Below, piece by piece: positions 55,903 through 64,000 of a stretch of DNA of 64,000 bases. Both the position numbers and the translations under genes were made by a program. Under the pieces are notes generated by a model that did no database searches, was not told where the DNA came from, and saw only the letters and a list, made by a program, of their open reading frames with translations. Each line of letters begins with the position of its first letter. Within the stretch, counting starts at the first letter, position 1. Source of the DNA: Aurantiacibacter sp. MUD61 (lineage in GTDB: Bacteria; Pseudomonadota; Alphaproteobacteria; Sphingomonadales; Sphingomonadaceae); assembly GCF_027912455.1 (NCBI RefSeq), contig NZ_CP115446.1, positions 829,501-893,500 on the forward strand, read 5' to 3'.

Positions 55903-55912
55903 GGTTTCAGCC

Positions 55913-56269
55913 TCAGACCATAAAGCTTTCACCGCAGCCGCATGCGCCCTTGGCGTTGGGATTTTCGAACACGAAGCCGGCGGTGAAATCGTCTTCCACC
56001 CAGTCCATCGTGCTGCCCACCAGATAGAGCACGCTGGCGCCATCGATATAGAAGACGCCGCCCGGCGTTTCGATTTTCTCGTCGAATTTGGCCTCTTCGG
56101 TGACGTAATCGACCGAGTAAGCGAGACCGGAACATCCGCGGCGCGGGGTTGAGAGCTTTACGCCGATCGCATCGTCTGGAGCCTTTGCCATAAGATCTGC
56201 CACGCGCTGTTCAGCAGCTGGCGTCAGTTTGACGGCGGCGGGAATTTCACGGATCTTGGTATCAGCCAT
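55913..56269 (-). CDS. sufA: HesB/IscA-family iron-sulfur carrier (SufA type)
   Basis: A-type carrier of 118 residues that receives clusters from the SufBCD scaffold and passes them to apoproteins. The three family cysteines are present: RRGCSGLAY and the C-terminal CGC in GACGCGE. ATG 56269 shares a base with the stop of the upstream DUF59 gene (TGATG); longer frames upstream read through that gene. It is the last gene of the SUF operon. It could equally be named erpA-like, but context favours sufA. Confidence 0.9.
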   Translation of the reverse strand: MADTKIREIPAAVKLTPAAEQRVADLMAKAPDDAIGVKLSTPRRGCSGLAYSVDYVTEEAKFDEKIETPGGVFYIDGASVLYLVGSTMDWVEDDFTAGFVFENPNAKGACGCGESFMV

Positions 56270-56808
56270 CACAGCATTCCCAGTTCGAGTCGGGCTTCGT
56301 CCGACATCTTGGAGGGATCCCATGGCGGATCCCATGTCACCACGACTTCGGCATCGCGCACGCCGGGAAGGCCCATCACGCGCATTTCGATCTCGTTCGG
56401 CATGGTTTCGGCCACCGGGCAATGCGGTGTGGTGAGCGTCATGGTGACGACCACATCGGAATCGTCGGAGACTTCCACATTGTAGATCAGGCCGAGGTCG
56501 TAGATATTCACCGGGATTTCCGGATCATAAATGTCCTTCAGCGCATCGATCACATTCTGGTGCAATTCGCCGCCCGGCTCGCCCGGAGCTACGCCCTCAG
56601 GCTTCTTGGCGAGGAAGCCTTCCAGGTAATCCCGCTTGCGCTCCAGCTTGGCGCCCGCCGTTTCCTTCACTTCCGCCTCCGAGATGTGATCCGGCAACGG
56701 CGCATCCTCCACGCGGGCGCGGGGCGGCTTCTCGACGACCTGTTCGGTCGGCGAGGGTGCTGCGATATAGTCTTTCTTGTCGCTTGTCGCTGAATCGTGG
56801 TTGTCCAT
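56269..56808 (-). CDS. DUF59 (MIP18-like, SufT-type) SUF assembly protein
   Basis: A 179-residue Fe-S assembly factor. The N-terminal 80 residues are charged and likely flexible. The C-terminal DUF59 domain has ALKDIYDPEIPVNIYDLGLIY, VTMTLTTPHCPVAE with the conserved Cys, and VTWDPPWDPSKMS. It acts in Fe-S maturation with the SUF system; details vary between bacteria. It overlaps sufS and sufA by one base each (TGATG). Confidence 0.92.
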   Translation of the reverse strand: MDNHDSATSDKKDYIAAPSPTEQVVEKPPRARVEDAPLPDHISEAEVKETAGAKLERKRDYLEGFLAKKPEGVAPGEPGGELHQNVIDALKDIYDPEIPVNIYDLGLIYNVEVSDDSDVVVTMTLTTPHCPVAETMPNEIEMRVMGLPGVRDAEVVVTWDPPWDPSKMSDEARLELGML

Positions 56809-57992
56809 CAGCCGAAAATCCTTTTGGTGCGTTCGATGCCGCGAATAAGCGCCGCGACGTCCTCTTCATCCGAATAAATGCCGAAGCTGGCGCGCGCAGT
56901 GGCGGGAATGCCGAGCTTTTCCATCAGTGGCTGGGCGCAGTGGTGGCCCGCGCGGATCGCCACATTCTCTTCATCCAATATGGTGCCCAAATCGTGCGGG
57001 TGAATACCATCGATCAGGAAACTGACGATTCCCGCCGAATTGTCAGGGCCATAAAGCGTCACATCGTTCATTGCGCCGAGTGCGTCACGCGTTTGCGCGA
57101 CCAGCCGCGCCTCATGTGCGTGGATGGTTTCGAGACCGATCGCCGAGACGTAATCGCAAGCTGCGCCGAAAGCGATCGCTTCGGTAATCGCCGGCGTACC
57201 AGCTTCGAAGCGTTGCGGCGCGGGAGCGTAAGTTGTCCGGTCGAAACCGACTTGGTCGATCATCGCGCCGCCGCCTTGCCAGGGCGGCATGGCATCGAGC
57301 AGCTCCGCCCTGCCCCACAGCGCGCCGATCCCGGTCGGGCCGTAGAGTTTGTGCGCGCTGAAGGCGTAGAAATCGCAATCGAGCGCCGCCACATCGACCG
57401 GCAGGCGCGGCACGGCCTGGCACCCATCGAGCAGCAGCTTCGCGCCGACGCTATGTGCCAAGTCAGCCGCGCGCTTTGCATCGAGCACCGAGCCCAGCAC
57501 GTTGGAGACATGCGCGAAACTCACCATCCTGTGCTCGTGTGTCAGCATGGCTTCGGCAGCATCGAGATCGATTTGTCCATCATCGGTGAGAGGACACACA
57601 TCGACCTGCCAGCCCGCCAATTGCCATGGAACGATATTCGAATGATGTTCCAATTCGGAGAGCAGGACCCTGCCCTTGTCCGGATATGAATAGGCAACAA
57701 GGTTGATCGCCTCGGTCGCACCGCGAGTGAACACGACTTCGCTCTCATTCGCGCCGACAAGCGCAGCGACCTTGCGCCGCGCCTCTTCATAGCCCAGCGT
57801 CATTTCTGCGGAGCGCGAATACACCCCGCGATGGACGGTGGCGTAATCCTCACCCAGCGCACGCGCCATCGCGTCGATCACCGCTTGCGGCTTCTGCGCG
57901 GTCGCGGCGCTGTCGAGATAGTGCCAGGGCGCGCCGTCTGCCGTGACGAGACCCGGAAAATCTACCTTACGAGAGAGTGTGTCGGTACTCAA
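56808..57992 (-). CDS. sufS: Cysteine desulfurase SufS
   Basis: PLP enzyme that removes sulfur from cysteine for Fe-S assembly. The 394-residue product has LDSAATAQKP at the start, HHSNIVPWQ, LDGCQAVPR, the PLP lysine in FSAHKLYGPTGIG, and the persulfide Cys in RAGHHCAQPLM, so all key residues are intact. The start overlaps the sufD stop as ATGA. No sufE or sufU is seen in this operon, so the sulfur acceptor must be encoded elsewhere. Confidence 0.96.
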   Translation of the reverse strand: MSTDTLSRKVDFPGLVTADGAPWHYLDSAATAQKPQAVIDAMARALGEDYATVHRGVYSRSAEMTLGYEEARRKVAALVGANESEVVFTRGATEAINLVAYSYPDKGRVLLSELEHHSNIVPWQLAGWQVDVCPLTDDGQIDLDAAEAMLTHEHRMVSFAHVSNVLGSVLDAKRAADLAHSVGAKLLLDGCQAVPRLPVDVAALDCDFYAFSAHKLYGPTGIGALWGRAELLDAMPPWQGGGAMIDQVGFDRTTYAPAPQRFEAGTPAITEAIAFGAACDYVSAIGLETIHAHEARLVAQTRDALGAMNDVTLYGPDNSAGIVSFLIDGIHPHDLGTILDEENVAIRAGHHCAQPLMEKLGIPATARASFGIYSDEEDVAALIRGIERTKRIFG

Positions 57993-58747
57993 AGCGTAGC
58001 CTCGTCCAGCTTGGCGAGGGCCTGTTCCATCATCTGCTCGCGCAGTTCGTCATCAGCCAGTTCCAAAAAGGCATCGCCGATAAAGGCCTGCACCAGCAGC
58101 TTGCGCGCGACCTTCGGCGGAATTCCGCGGCTGGCCATGTAATAGCCCGCCATTTCATCCATCTGGCCGATGGCGGCACCGTGTTCGCACTGCACATCGT
58201 CGGCAAAGATCTCGAGTTCCGGCTTGGTGTTCGCCGTCGCACCCTTTTCCAGCAGGATGGCACGGAAATTCTGCGCCGCATCGGTCTTCTGCGCATCGCG
58301 CACGACTTCGATCCGGCCGAGGAAATTGCCCGTTGCCGTGCCCCAATGGACCGCGCGGACCGTCTGGTTCGACGTGCCATTGGGCTCTGCATGGATTGTG
58401 CGGGTAACGAATTCCTGTGTCGCCTCGCCGCCGCCAATCGTGACGCCGCCAAATTCGAAATGCGCGCCATCGTGCAGCGTCACTTCGACTTCGGTGCGGC
58501 GATAGCTGTCCTTGTCGAGAATGGCGAAAGCCTCGAAACGAGCGCCCTTGCCCACGGTCACGCGGAGCCGTTCGACGGCGTCCTCACCGGTAGCGAGTAC
58601 CTCGCACCGCGTTTCGCCCGCGGGAATTTCGATCTCCCGCCATGCATGCACGACATCGGCCTGCGCGGCGGCGAGCCATGCGCCATCGGAGTAGCGCCAG
58701 TCTTCATCGCGATTGGTGGGCAAAGGAAGGGTTGCTGTGTCACTCAT
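57989..58747 (-). CDS. sufD: Fe-S assembly scaffold protein SufD (short form)
   Basis: A 252-residue SufD subunit of the SufBCD scaffold. It has the beta-helix core (VEVTLHDGAHFEFGG, AILLEKGATANTKPELEIFADDVQCEHGAAIG) and the C-terminal SufBD helices (YYMASRGIPPKVARKLLVQA). It is shorter than E. coli SufD (over 400), mainly at the N-terminus. ATG 58747 is fixed by the ATGA overlap with the preceding 4-Cys gene. Confidence 0.93.
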   Translation of the reverse strand: MSDTATLPLPTNRDEDWRYSDGAWLAAAQADVVHAWREIEIPAGETRCEVLATGEDAVERLRVTVGKGARFEAFAILDKDSYRRTEVEVTLHDGAHFEFGGVTIGGGEATQEFVTRTIHAEPNGTSNQTVRAVHWGTATGNFLGRIEVVRDAQKTDAAQNFRAILLEKGATANTKPELEIFADDVQCEHGAAIGQMDEMAGYYMASRGIPPKVARKLLVQAFIGDAFLELADDELREQMMEQALAKLDEATL

Positions 58748-59127
58748 GATTGCGCACGCTCCCACGCCATGCGCGTCAGCACGGCATCTTCGTAATCTTC
58801 AGAACAGGGGCCGACGCTCTGCGCCAGCTCGTTGATGCGCGCATCACGCTCACGGCGCGGCAGGTCGAGTTCGCCGAGCGCCTGAACCTGCGGATCGACC
58901 TGCATCATACAATAGCGCAGGGCATCGCAGCGCACCGCATCGAGCGCGTCATCGCCGGTGCTCACTTCCACGTCGCAGCGGAAGACACCGTCGCGGCGGC
59001 GGACGTTGATGGTGGAATTGCCAAGCCGCTCGGCCATGACGCGGATTTCTTCCTGAATTTCGGGCGGTGGAGGCGCGTCCTGCGGCACCGCCGCGGCTTG
59101 CGCCAGCAGAAGGCTGAGAAACAACAT
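58744..59127 (-). CDS. Secreted 4-Cys protein in the SUF operon, paralogue A
   Basis: A 127-residue precursor with a short signal-like start (MLFLSLLLAQAAAVPQ). The mature part has four Cys spaced CX15CX5CX34C, STGDDALDAVRCDALRYC and LPRRERDARI. The same spacing and motifs occur in the gene at 60602-60976, so the two are paralogues. It overlaps sufC by one base and sufD by four. No known family recognised. Two disulfides or a metal site are possible. Confidence 0.75.
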   Translation of the reverse strand: MLFLSLLLAQAAAVPQDAPPPPEIQEEIRVMAERLGNSTINVRRRDGVFRCDVEVSTGDDALDAVRCDALRYCMMQVDPQVQALGELDLPRRERDARINELAQSVGPCSEDYEDAVLTRMAWERAQS

Positions 59128-59879
59128 CAGGCGCTCTCCGCCATCACGGCATCATAGCCTTCTTCTTCAAGGCGGTGCGCGAGTTCCGGCCCGCCGGTCT
59201 CGACGATACGACCCCTGGCAAGGATACTCACCTTGTCCGGCTGCACCACATCGAGCAGGCGCTGGTAGTGCGTGATAAGCAACACGCCCTTGGCGGGATC
59301 GCGCATGATGGTGTTGATGCCCTCACCCACAACGCGCAAAGCATCGATATCGAGGCCGCTATCGGTCTCATCCAGCACGGCGAACTGCGGATCGAGAATG
59401 CCCATCTGGACCATCTCGTTGCGCTTCTTCTCGCCGCCGGAGAAGCCGACATTCACATTGCGCTTGAGCATATCCATGTCGAGCTTCAGCAAACCGGCCT
59501 TTTCCTTGGCAAGCTTCAGGAATTCCCCGCCGGACAGCGGCTCTTCCCCGCGCGCCTTGCGCTGGGAATTGAGCGCTTCGCGCAGGAACTGGACATTGGA
59601 AACGCCGGGGATTTCGACCGGGTACTGGAAGCCGAGGAACATGCCCGCAGCGGCCCGCTCATGCGGGTCCATGTCGAGCAGGTCCTCGCCATTGAACGTC
59701 ACCGAACCGCCGGTCACTTCGTAACCCGGGCGACCACCCAACACATAGGCAAGCGTTGACTTGCCCGCGCCATTGGGGCCCATGATCGCATGGATTTCGC
59801 CTGCCTCGACCGTGAGGGTCAGGCCGTTCAGGATTTGCTTGCCGTCGATCTCGGCGGAGAGGTTTTCAATTTTCAGCAT
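59127..59879 (-). CDS. sufC: Fe-S assembly ATPase SufC
   Basis: ABC-type ATPase of the SufBCD scaffold, 250 residues. It has Walker A GPNGAGKSTLAYVLGG, FLGFQYPVEIPGVSN, the signature NVGFSGGEKKRNEM, Walker B FAVLDETDSGLDIDAL and the H-loop ITHYQRLLD. ATG 59879 shares a base with the stop of the 82-residue gene (TGATG); the longer frame upstream is that gene in another reading. Cytoplasmic, with SufB and SufD. Confidence 0.97.
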   Translation of the reverse strand: MLKIENLSAEIDGKQILNGLTLTVEAGEIHAIMGPNGAGKSTLAYVLGGRPGYEVTGGSVTFNGEDLLDMDPHERAAAGMFLGFQYPVEIPGVSNVQFLREALNSQRKARGEEPLSGGEFLKLAKEKAGLLKLDMDMLKRNVNVGFSGGEKKRNEMVQMGILDPQFAVLDETDSGLDIDALRVVGEGINTIMRDPAKGVLLITHYQRLLDVVQPDKVSILARGRIVETGGPELAHRLEEEGYDAVMAESA

Positions 59880-60127
59880 CACTTGTTCCAAATGAATGAG
59901 ATGGCGGTTTTCGCTTCGCCATCGATAAAGCCCACATCGCCCGCGAAATGCGGACCGGGCATCTGTTCGTAATAGTCGACCGCCGGCTCTGCCGTACCGG
60001 CGAGGCGGACGTCCTCGGGCATGGGCTCGGCAAAGGTCCAGACATCGGCCTTGGACCATTTGTTGAGCTCGCCCTTCAGGCCGTGCCCTTCGCTCATCGC
60101 GACAAGTTTGGCGATTGCGGCGCTCAT
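59879..60127 (-). CDS. 82-residue unknown protein in the SUF operon
   Basis: Small soluble protein, MSAAIAKLVAMSEGHGLKGE at the start and GDVGFIDGEAKTAISFIWNK at the end, with an acidic middle. No Cys, signal peptide or membrane segment. It overlaps DUF559 by four bases (ATGA) and sufC by one (TGATG), so it is firmly part of the operon. I do not recognise a family; a role in SUF assembly is inferred from position only. Confidence 0.75.
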   Translation of the reverse strand: MSAAIAKLVAMSEGHGLKGELNKWSKADVWTFAEPMPEDVRLAGTAEPAVDYYEQMPGPHFAGDVGFIDGEAKTAISFIWNK

Positions 60128-60609
60128 CGGCGATCACCCTTGCGCTGGGCGAAATGCTCACGCCGTGCTTCGGCCTTGTCGGCAATGCGCAGGCGCATCC
60201 CGGCGGTGATCCGCTTCAGCACATCATCCATGTTCTCGAGAATATCGTCGGCCTTGAGGTGCATCACCTTGATGCCGACGCTTTCGAGGCTCTTGTCGCG
60301 GCGGCGATTGAGCTTCTCGTCATCGCCTTCCTCATCGATTACGATGGCCATCCCGAGGATGTGGCAATTGAAGTCGACAATCGCGCTGCCGACCACGGCA
60401 AAGCGCTTGAAAGTGTATTTGCCAAGGTCAGCCTTGGCAAAACGCTCCGCCAGAGCCTTGTGCGCAGGGCTCGCATGCCGTTTCATCTCGCGCGCACGAT
60501 CATGCAGCGCATCGAGCCGCTTCTCGCTGATTTCCCAGCCGCGGCCCTTCTTCTTGAGCTCGGGCGCTTCGGCGGTGTCGCGGACCTTGAGGGTTTTGCG
60601 TTCAGACAC
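60124..60609 (-). CDS. DUF559-type protein in the SUF operon
   Basis: A 161-residue basic protein. RAREMKRHASPAHKALAERFAKADLG, FKRFAVVGSAIVDFNCHILGMAIVIDEEGDDEK and LESVGIKVMHLKADDILEN resemble DUF559 proteins, which have a Vsr/restriction-endonuclease-like fold (IVDFxC..I..DE layout). Whether it cuts nucleic acid is unknown. It overlaps the upstream 4-Cys gene by eight bases and the 82-residue gene by four. Confidence 0.75.
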   Translation of the reverse strand: MSERKTLKVRDTAEAPELKKKGRGWEISEKRLDALHDRAREMKRHASPAHKALAERFAKADLGKYTFKRFAVVGSAIVDFNCHILGMAIVIDEEGDDEKLNRRRDKSLESVGIKVMHLKADDILENMDDVLKRITAGMRLRIADKAEARREHFAQRKGDRR

Positions 60610-60976
60610 TGAGACGCTCCTCCAAATCCGTTAGCCGTTCTGCAGAACATGCTCGCATGGTTTCGCGCGTTTGGGCGGTAGCGGCGCGCCTTTCGTCGCG
60701 TGGGAGCGACCGGTCCCGCCCGCGTGCGATGGTGGAAAGATTTTCGTCGACGCACTGGATGATGGCAGCGCAGGCAAGCTGGTCCAGCTCATCGTCTCCC
60801 GTAGAACGGCGGATTTCACAGGTCGCGCTTCCCGCTTCCGGCAAATGCCAGCGGCCGCGGAAATCGCGGAGTCGCTCGGCTGAAACGGTTATTGTGGACT
60901 CAGGTAATTGCTCCGAAGGAACGACATCCTGCGAACCAACCGCAGCCAGAAGAAAGAGGATAGAAGCGCCGGTCAT
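60602..60976 (-). CDS. Secreted 4-Cys protein in the SUF operon, paralogue B
   Basis: A 124-residue precursor with a weak signal peptide ([16 protein letters not shown]). It has the same CX15CX5CX34C pattern as the gene at 58744-59127, with [18 protein letters not shown] and LPRDERRAA at matching places. The start overlaps the sufB stop as ATGA. Function unknown; conserved Cys spacing argues for a shared fold. Confidence 0.75.
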   Translation of the reverse strand: MTGASILFLLAAVGSQDVVPSEQLPESTITVSAERLRDFRGRWHLPEAGSATCEIRRSTGDDELDQLACAAIIQCVDENLSTIARGRDRSLPRDERRAATAQTRETMRACSAERLTDLEERLSV

Positions 60977-62469
60977 CCCACACTCCCCTCAAGCGAAATC
61001 GCCAGCAGTTTCTGCGCTTCGACGGCGAACTCCATTGGCAGCTCTTTCAGCACGTCCTTGGCAAAGCCGTTGACGATCAGCGCCACGGCCTCTTCCTCGT
61101 CCAGCCCTCGTTGCATGGCGTAGAACAGCTGGTCGTCGGAGATTTTGCTGGTGGTCGCTTCATGCTCGATCTGCGCGGTGGGGTTGCGCACTTCGATATA
61201 GGGCACCGTGTGTGCGCCGCATTCGCTGCCGAGCAGCAGGCTGTCGCACTCGGTGAAATTGCGGCAATTTTCGGCATTAGCGGCAATCGCCACTTTGCCG
61301 CGATAGGTGTTGTTGCTTTTGCCCGCAGAGATACCTTTGGAGATGATCGTGGAGCGGGTGCCGCTCGCATTGTGGATCATCTTCGTGCCGGTATCGGCCT
61401 GCTGGTGATTGTTCGTCACGGCGACCGAATAAAATTCGCCCACCGAATCCTTCCCGTTGAGCACACATGACGGATACTTCCACGTCACCGCAGAGCCTGT
61501 TTCCACCTGCGTCCAGCTGATCTTCGAGCGAGCGCCTTGACACAGGCCGCGCTTGGTCACGAAATTGTAGATCCCGCCCACGCCTTCGCTGTTGCCAGGA
61601 TACCAGTTCTGGACGGTCGAATATTTGATCTCGGCATCTTCCATCGCGACCAGCTCGACCACGGCAGCGTGAAGCTGGTTCTCGTCACGCATGGGCGCGG
61701 TGCAGCCTTCGAGATAGGAGACGTAAGACCCCTTCTCGGCGACGATCAGCGTGCGTTCGAACTGCCCTGTATTCTCGGCATTGATGCGGAAATAGGTGCT
61801 GAGTTCCATCGGGCAGCGGACGCCCTCGGGAATGTAGACAAAGGTGCCGTCCGAGAAGACCGCGCAGTTGAGCGTCGCGAAGAAGTTATCTTTCTGCGGC
61901 ACGACCTTGCCGAGCCACTTCTTCACCAGCTCCGGATATTCCCTGATCGCTTCCGAGATCGACAGGAAGATAACGCCTGCCTTCTTCAATTCCTCGCGGA
62001 AAGTGGTGGCGACCGAAACACTGTCGAACACCGCATCGACGGCAACCTTACGCGCACCTTCGACGCCGGCGAGCACTTCCTGCTCGGCAATCGGAATGCC
62101 TAGCTTGTCGTAAACCGCCTTGATCTCGGGATCGAGTTCATCGAGCGATTCCAGCTTGGGCTTCTTCTTCGGCTCGGCGAAATAATAGGCATCCTGGTAA
62201 TCGATCTCGGGATAGCCGAGCTTGCCCCAGTCGGGCTCTGCCATGGTCTGCCACAGGCGGAAGGCCTTCAGCCGCCATTCGAGCATCCATTCAGGCTCAT
62301 TCTTCTTGGCCGAAATAAAGCGCACCGTATCTTCGGTGAGGCCTTTTTCGGCAAATTCGGTTTCGATGTCCGAAGACCAGCCATGCTCATATTCAGCCGC
62401 TTTCGCAGCGGCCTCTTTGGCTTCGGCATCCATTTCGGATCGGTCTTGGACTTTCACATCATCAGTCAT
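60973..62469 (-). CDS. sufB: Fe-S assembly scaffold protein SufB
   Basis: Scaffold subunit of SufBCD on which clusters are built, 498 residues. Landmarks are [102 protein letters not shown], and [20 protein letters not shown] with conserved cysteines. ATG 62469 overlaps the Rrf2 stop as ATGA; the frame upstream (to 62829) is shadow of that gene. First structural gene of the operon. Confidence 0.97.
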   Translation of the reverse strand: MTDDVKVQDRSEMDAEAKEAAAKAAEYEHGWSSDIETEFAEKGLTEDTVRFISAKKNEPEWMLEWRLKAFRLWQTMAEPDWGKLGYPEIDYQDAYYFAEPKKKPKLESLDELDPEIKAVYDKLGIPIAEQEVLAGVEGARKVAVDAVFDSVSVATTFREELKKAGVIFLSISEAIREYPELVKKWLGKVVPQKDNFFATLNCAVFSDGTFVYIPEGVRCPMELSTYFRINAENTGQFERTLIVAEKGSYVSYLEGCTAPMRDENQLHAAVVELVAMEDAEIKYSTVQNWYPGNSEGVGGIYNFVTKRGLCQGARSKISWTQVETGSAVTWKYPSCVLNGKDSVGEFYSVAVTNNHQQADTGTKMIHNASGTRSTIISKGISAGKSNNTYRGKVAIAANAENCRNFTECDSLLLGSECGAHTVPYIEVRNPTAQIEHEATTSKISDDQLFYAMQRGLDEEEAVALIVNGFAKDVLKELPMEFAVEAQKLLAISLEGSVG

Positions 62470-62888
62470 GCGACTTCGGTTTCCTGTGGTTCGGTTCGTG
62501 CGAGTTGGACCAGCGAAATATCGGCAAGCGCGCCGCGCAGAGCGGCGTTGACGATTGGCCAATGCGGCTTGACCGCGCAATTCTCTTCGACCGCGCAATC
62601 GCTGCCGGTGACGCAAGGTGTGAGCGCAATCGGCCCTTCCACCGCCTCGACAATATCGGCAACGCTGATTGCCGCGGCCGGACGGGCCAGCTGCAATCCG
62701 CCGCCAGCGCCGCGTGTCGAGCGCAGCAGGCCAGCAGCACTCAGCTTGCTGACGACTTTCTGTACCGTCGGCACAGGAAGTCCGGTCTCGCTCGCCAATT
62801 CGCCCGCTCTGGTGCGCCCGCCACCGCAATGGCGCGCAGCCGCACTCATGGTGACGACAGCATAATCGGCAAGGTTGGACAGGCGCAT
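62466..62888 (-). CDS. Rrf2-family SUF operon regulator (IscR/SufR-like)
   Basis: A 140-residue winged-helix regulator. [15 protein letters not shown] and [19 protein letters not shown] form the DNA-binding part. Three cysteines in [13 protein letters not shown] have the CX5CX5C spacing of the IscR cluster-binding loop, so it probably senses Fe-S status. It heads the SUF operon and likely controls it and itself; a perfect palindrome lies 19 bases upstream of its start. Confidence 0.93.
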   Translation of the reverse strand: MRLSNLADYAVVTMSAAARHCGGGRTRAGELASETGLPVPTVQKVVSKLSAAGLLRSTRGAGGGLQLARPAAAISVADIVEAVEGPIALTPCVTGSDCAVEENCAVKPHWPIVNAALRGALADISLVQLARTEPQETEVA

Positions 62889-62906
62889 AAGACTCGGGTT
62901 TGCTTT

Positions 62907-62919
62907 AATTGGACCAATT
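62907..62919. promoter_or_regulatory. Palindromic candidate operator of the SUF operon
   Basis: AATTGG-A-CCAATT is a perfect palindrome 18 bases upstream of the Rrf2 gene start. It is well placed for repression of the SUF operon by its own regulator. The assignment is by position. Confidence 0.55.
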
Positions 62920-63258
62920 CGTTCCGATTAGCCATTTATGCGCGAAACTGGCGGAATCAAGCCATTTCCCCTTGTTGCGAGTCGTTAGCATCTTTGTTTC
63001 ATGCGGCCACATCCGTGGCCGCGTCCTCGCTAGACGCGCTTCACTACGTTACGCGCCCGCTGCGGGCGGCCGTTCGGCCTTGCCCTCGGCTGGTCGCCGA
63101 GCGAGCTCCGCAACAAAGGTCAGACGAAGTGCTGGTATCGCTGCCCGCAGGTCAGCGACAGCGAGCAACCGCCAAGCCCGCAGGTGCCGCGCAGGCGGAA
63201 CGCAGTCCCGGCGGAGCGAATAGCACCGAGGACAAAGCCGCGGATGCGGCTTTGCAAA
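62920..63258. other. GC-rich intergenic region with two perfect hairpins
   Basis: No convincing gene. A perfect 8-bp hairpin lies at 63003-63022 (GCGGCCAC-ATCC-GTGGCCGC) and a perfect 9-bp hairpin at 63233-63254 (CAAAGCCGC-GGAT-GCGGCTTTG). The 210 bases between them are GC-rich. The second lies just downstream of the AraC-type gene and may be its terminator, though without a T run. Confidence 0.5.
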
Positions 63259-64000
63259 CTAAGAAGCCCGGAATTCCTGCAGGCGGTGGAAATTCTTCAT
63301 CTGCAGCAAGGTCTTCAGGATCGGCTGCCCATCGCCGCCGAGCCGCTTCGGCGTGTAGCCACAGTAGCGGCTGATCTCGCGGACCATATGCGGCTGATCG
63401 TAGAATGCTTCCGCGATCGCCGCCGCCTCGGCATCCGACAAATCCTCTTTCGCAAGCATCGCCGAGGCGCGGATGGCGCGGAATTTCCGGGCGACCGCCG
63501 CCGGCGGGAGGCCGAAGAACCGCTCGACCAGCCGCTCGGCCTGCCTGCGCGAATAATTAAGAGTCGGGAAGAGGTCTTCGATATCGGGATTGAGCGCGCT
63601 GCCGAGCCACGTGATCGTCTGCTCAATCAATCTCTCATGCTGCGGCGAAACCGTACCCAGATGCGCGGCGATCCAGTCTCCGAGCGCAGAACAGGCGTCT
63701 TCGGGCGTCAATTCACCCGACACATATCTGGCGCTCAATGCTTCGCTGAAGTCGGTGACCTCGCTCCCGAGCAATTCCTCCGCCGGGAAGTAGCGATTGA
63801 TGTGACGCTGTGCCGGCTCTTTGGTGAGCGCCGCCCAGCCAAGCGGGGTCAGCGTAGCGCCGATCGCATGCCACGGCCCCTTCATCCGGAACTTTGCAGC
63901 GACCGTCGTGCCGGCGGATAGATTCGCTTTCGCCGTGACGGGATGGGCTGGCCCATCGAAGGCGATCTCTCCCGTCCCGCAGGGAAAGATATTAAACTGC
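63259..64000 (-). CDS. AraC-type transcriptional regulator, 5' end outside window
   Basis: The frame is open from the right edge: it reads QFNIFPCGTGEIAFDGPAHP before the first in-window ATG at 63885, so the gene starts beyond base 64000. The C-terminal helix-turn-helix domain is seen in LNYSRRQAERLVERFFGLPP, RKFRAIRASAMLA, AEAFYDQPHMVREISRYCGYTPKRL, typical of AraC/XylS regulators. The N-terminal part looks like the sensing domain of the GlxA-unrelated DUF6597-type group. The target is unknown. Confidence 0.88.
   Translation of the reverse strand, partial: QFNIFPCGTGEIAFDGPAHPVTAKANLSAGTTVAAKFRMKGPWHAIGATLTPLGWAALTKEPAQRHINRYFPAEELLGSEVTDFSEALSARYVSGELTPEDACSALGDWIAAHLGTVSPQHERLIEQTITWLGSALNPDIEDLFPTLNYSRRQAERLVERFFGLPPAAVARKFRAIRASAMLAKEDLSDAEAAAIAEAFYDQPHMVREISRYCGYTPKRLGGDGQPILKTLLQMKNFHRLQEFRAS

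Noticed and set aside
1..64000. tRNA, rRNA or tmRNA genes and classical riboswitches
   Set aside because: I scanned the intergenic gaps and saw no cloverleaf or known riboswitch core; the gaps are mostly short.

Overview
This 64 kb window looks like a chromosomal segment from an alphaproteobacterium of the Sphingomonadales, most likely the Erythrobacteraceae. The basis is the moderately high GC content, the protein styles (DUF3035 lipoprotein beside lspA, DUF2093, phytase-like esterase) and a SUF operon headed by an Rrf2 regulator. The placement is by recognition, not by a database search. I saw no rRNA, tRNA, IS element, prophage or CRISPR array.

Layout. 1-4.3 kb: housekeeping genes on the plus strand (ileS 3' part, lspA, a DUF3035 lipoprotein, nadC), ending at a convergent terminator. 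4.3-37.4 kb: one uninterrupted minus-strand gene encoding an 11,039-residue secreted protein, which fills just over half of the window. It has an N-terminal part with hydrophobic segments, three Asp-rich EF-hand-like blocks at its two ends, about 27 RTX modules in the main array, two inserted lectin-like domains, tandem cadherin-like and Ig-like repeats, and a C-terminal tail with a 46-residue duplication. 37.4-43.1 kb: its probable partners. These are a small translationally coupled upstream gene, a two-TM small protein, a HlyC-like RTX acyltransferase, and an HlyB/HlyD type I secretion pair whose C39-like domain lacks the catalytic Cys. This giant RTX protein plus acyltransferase plus transporter is the standout system; the outer-membrane TolC partner is not in the window.

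43.3-55.9 kb: mixed housekeeping and small genes. These are a membrane protein, secreted RNase T2, a tandem SpoIIAA-like protein behind a perfect FNR-type box, tadA, rpmB, a phytase-like esterase, an M23 peptidase lipoprotein, DUF2093, xseA and purD (divergent, with overlapping start codons), a LysR regulator divergent from a 29-residue membrane peptide gene, an adenosine kinase-type PfkB, an EI24 protein, a small lipoprotein and a helical conserved protein.

55.9-62.9 kb: a tightly overlapping minus-strand SUF iron-sulfur operon: Rrf2 regulator, sufB, a 4-Cys secreted protein, a DUF559 protein, an 82-aa protein, sufC, a second 4-Cys paralogue, sufD, sufS, a DUF59 (SufT-like) protein and a SufA-type carrier. 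A perfect AATTGG-A-CCAATT palindrome lies just upstream. 63.3-64 kb: the 3' part of an AraC-type regulator that runs off the right edge.
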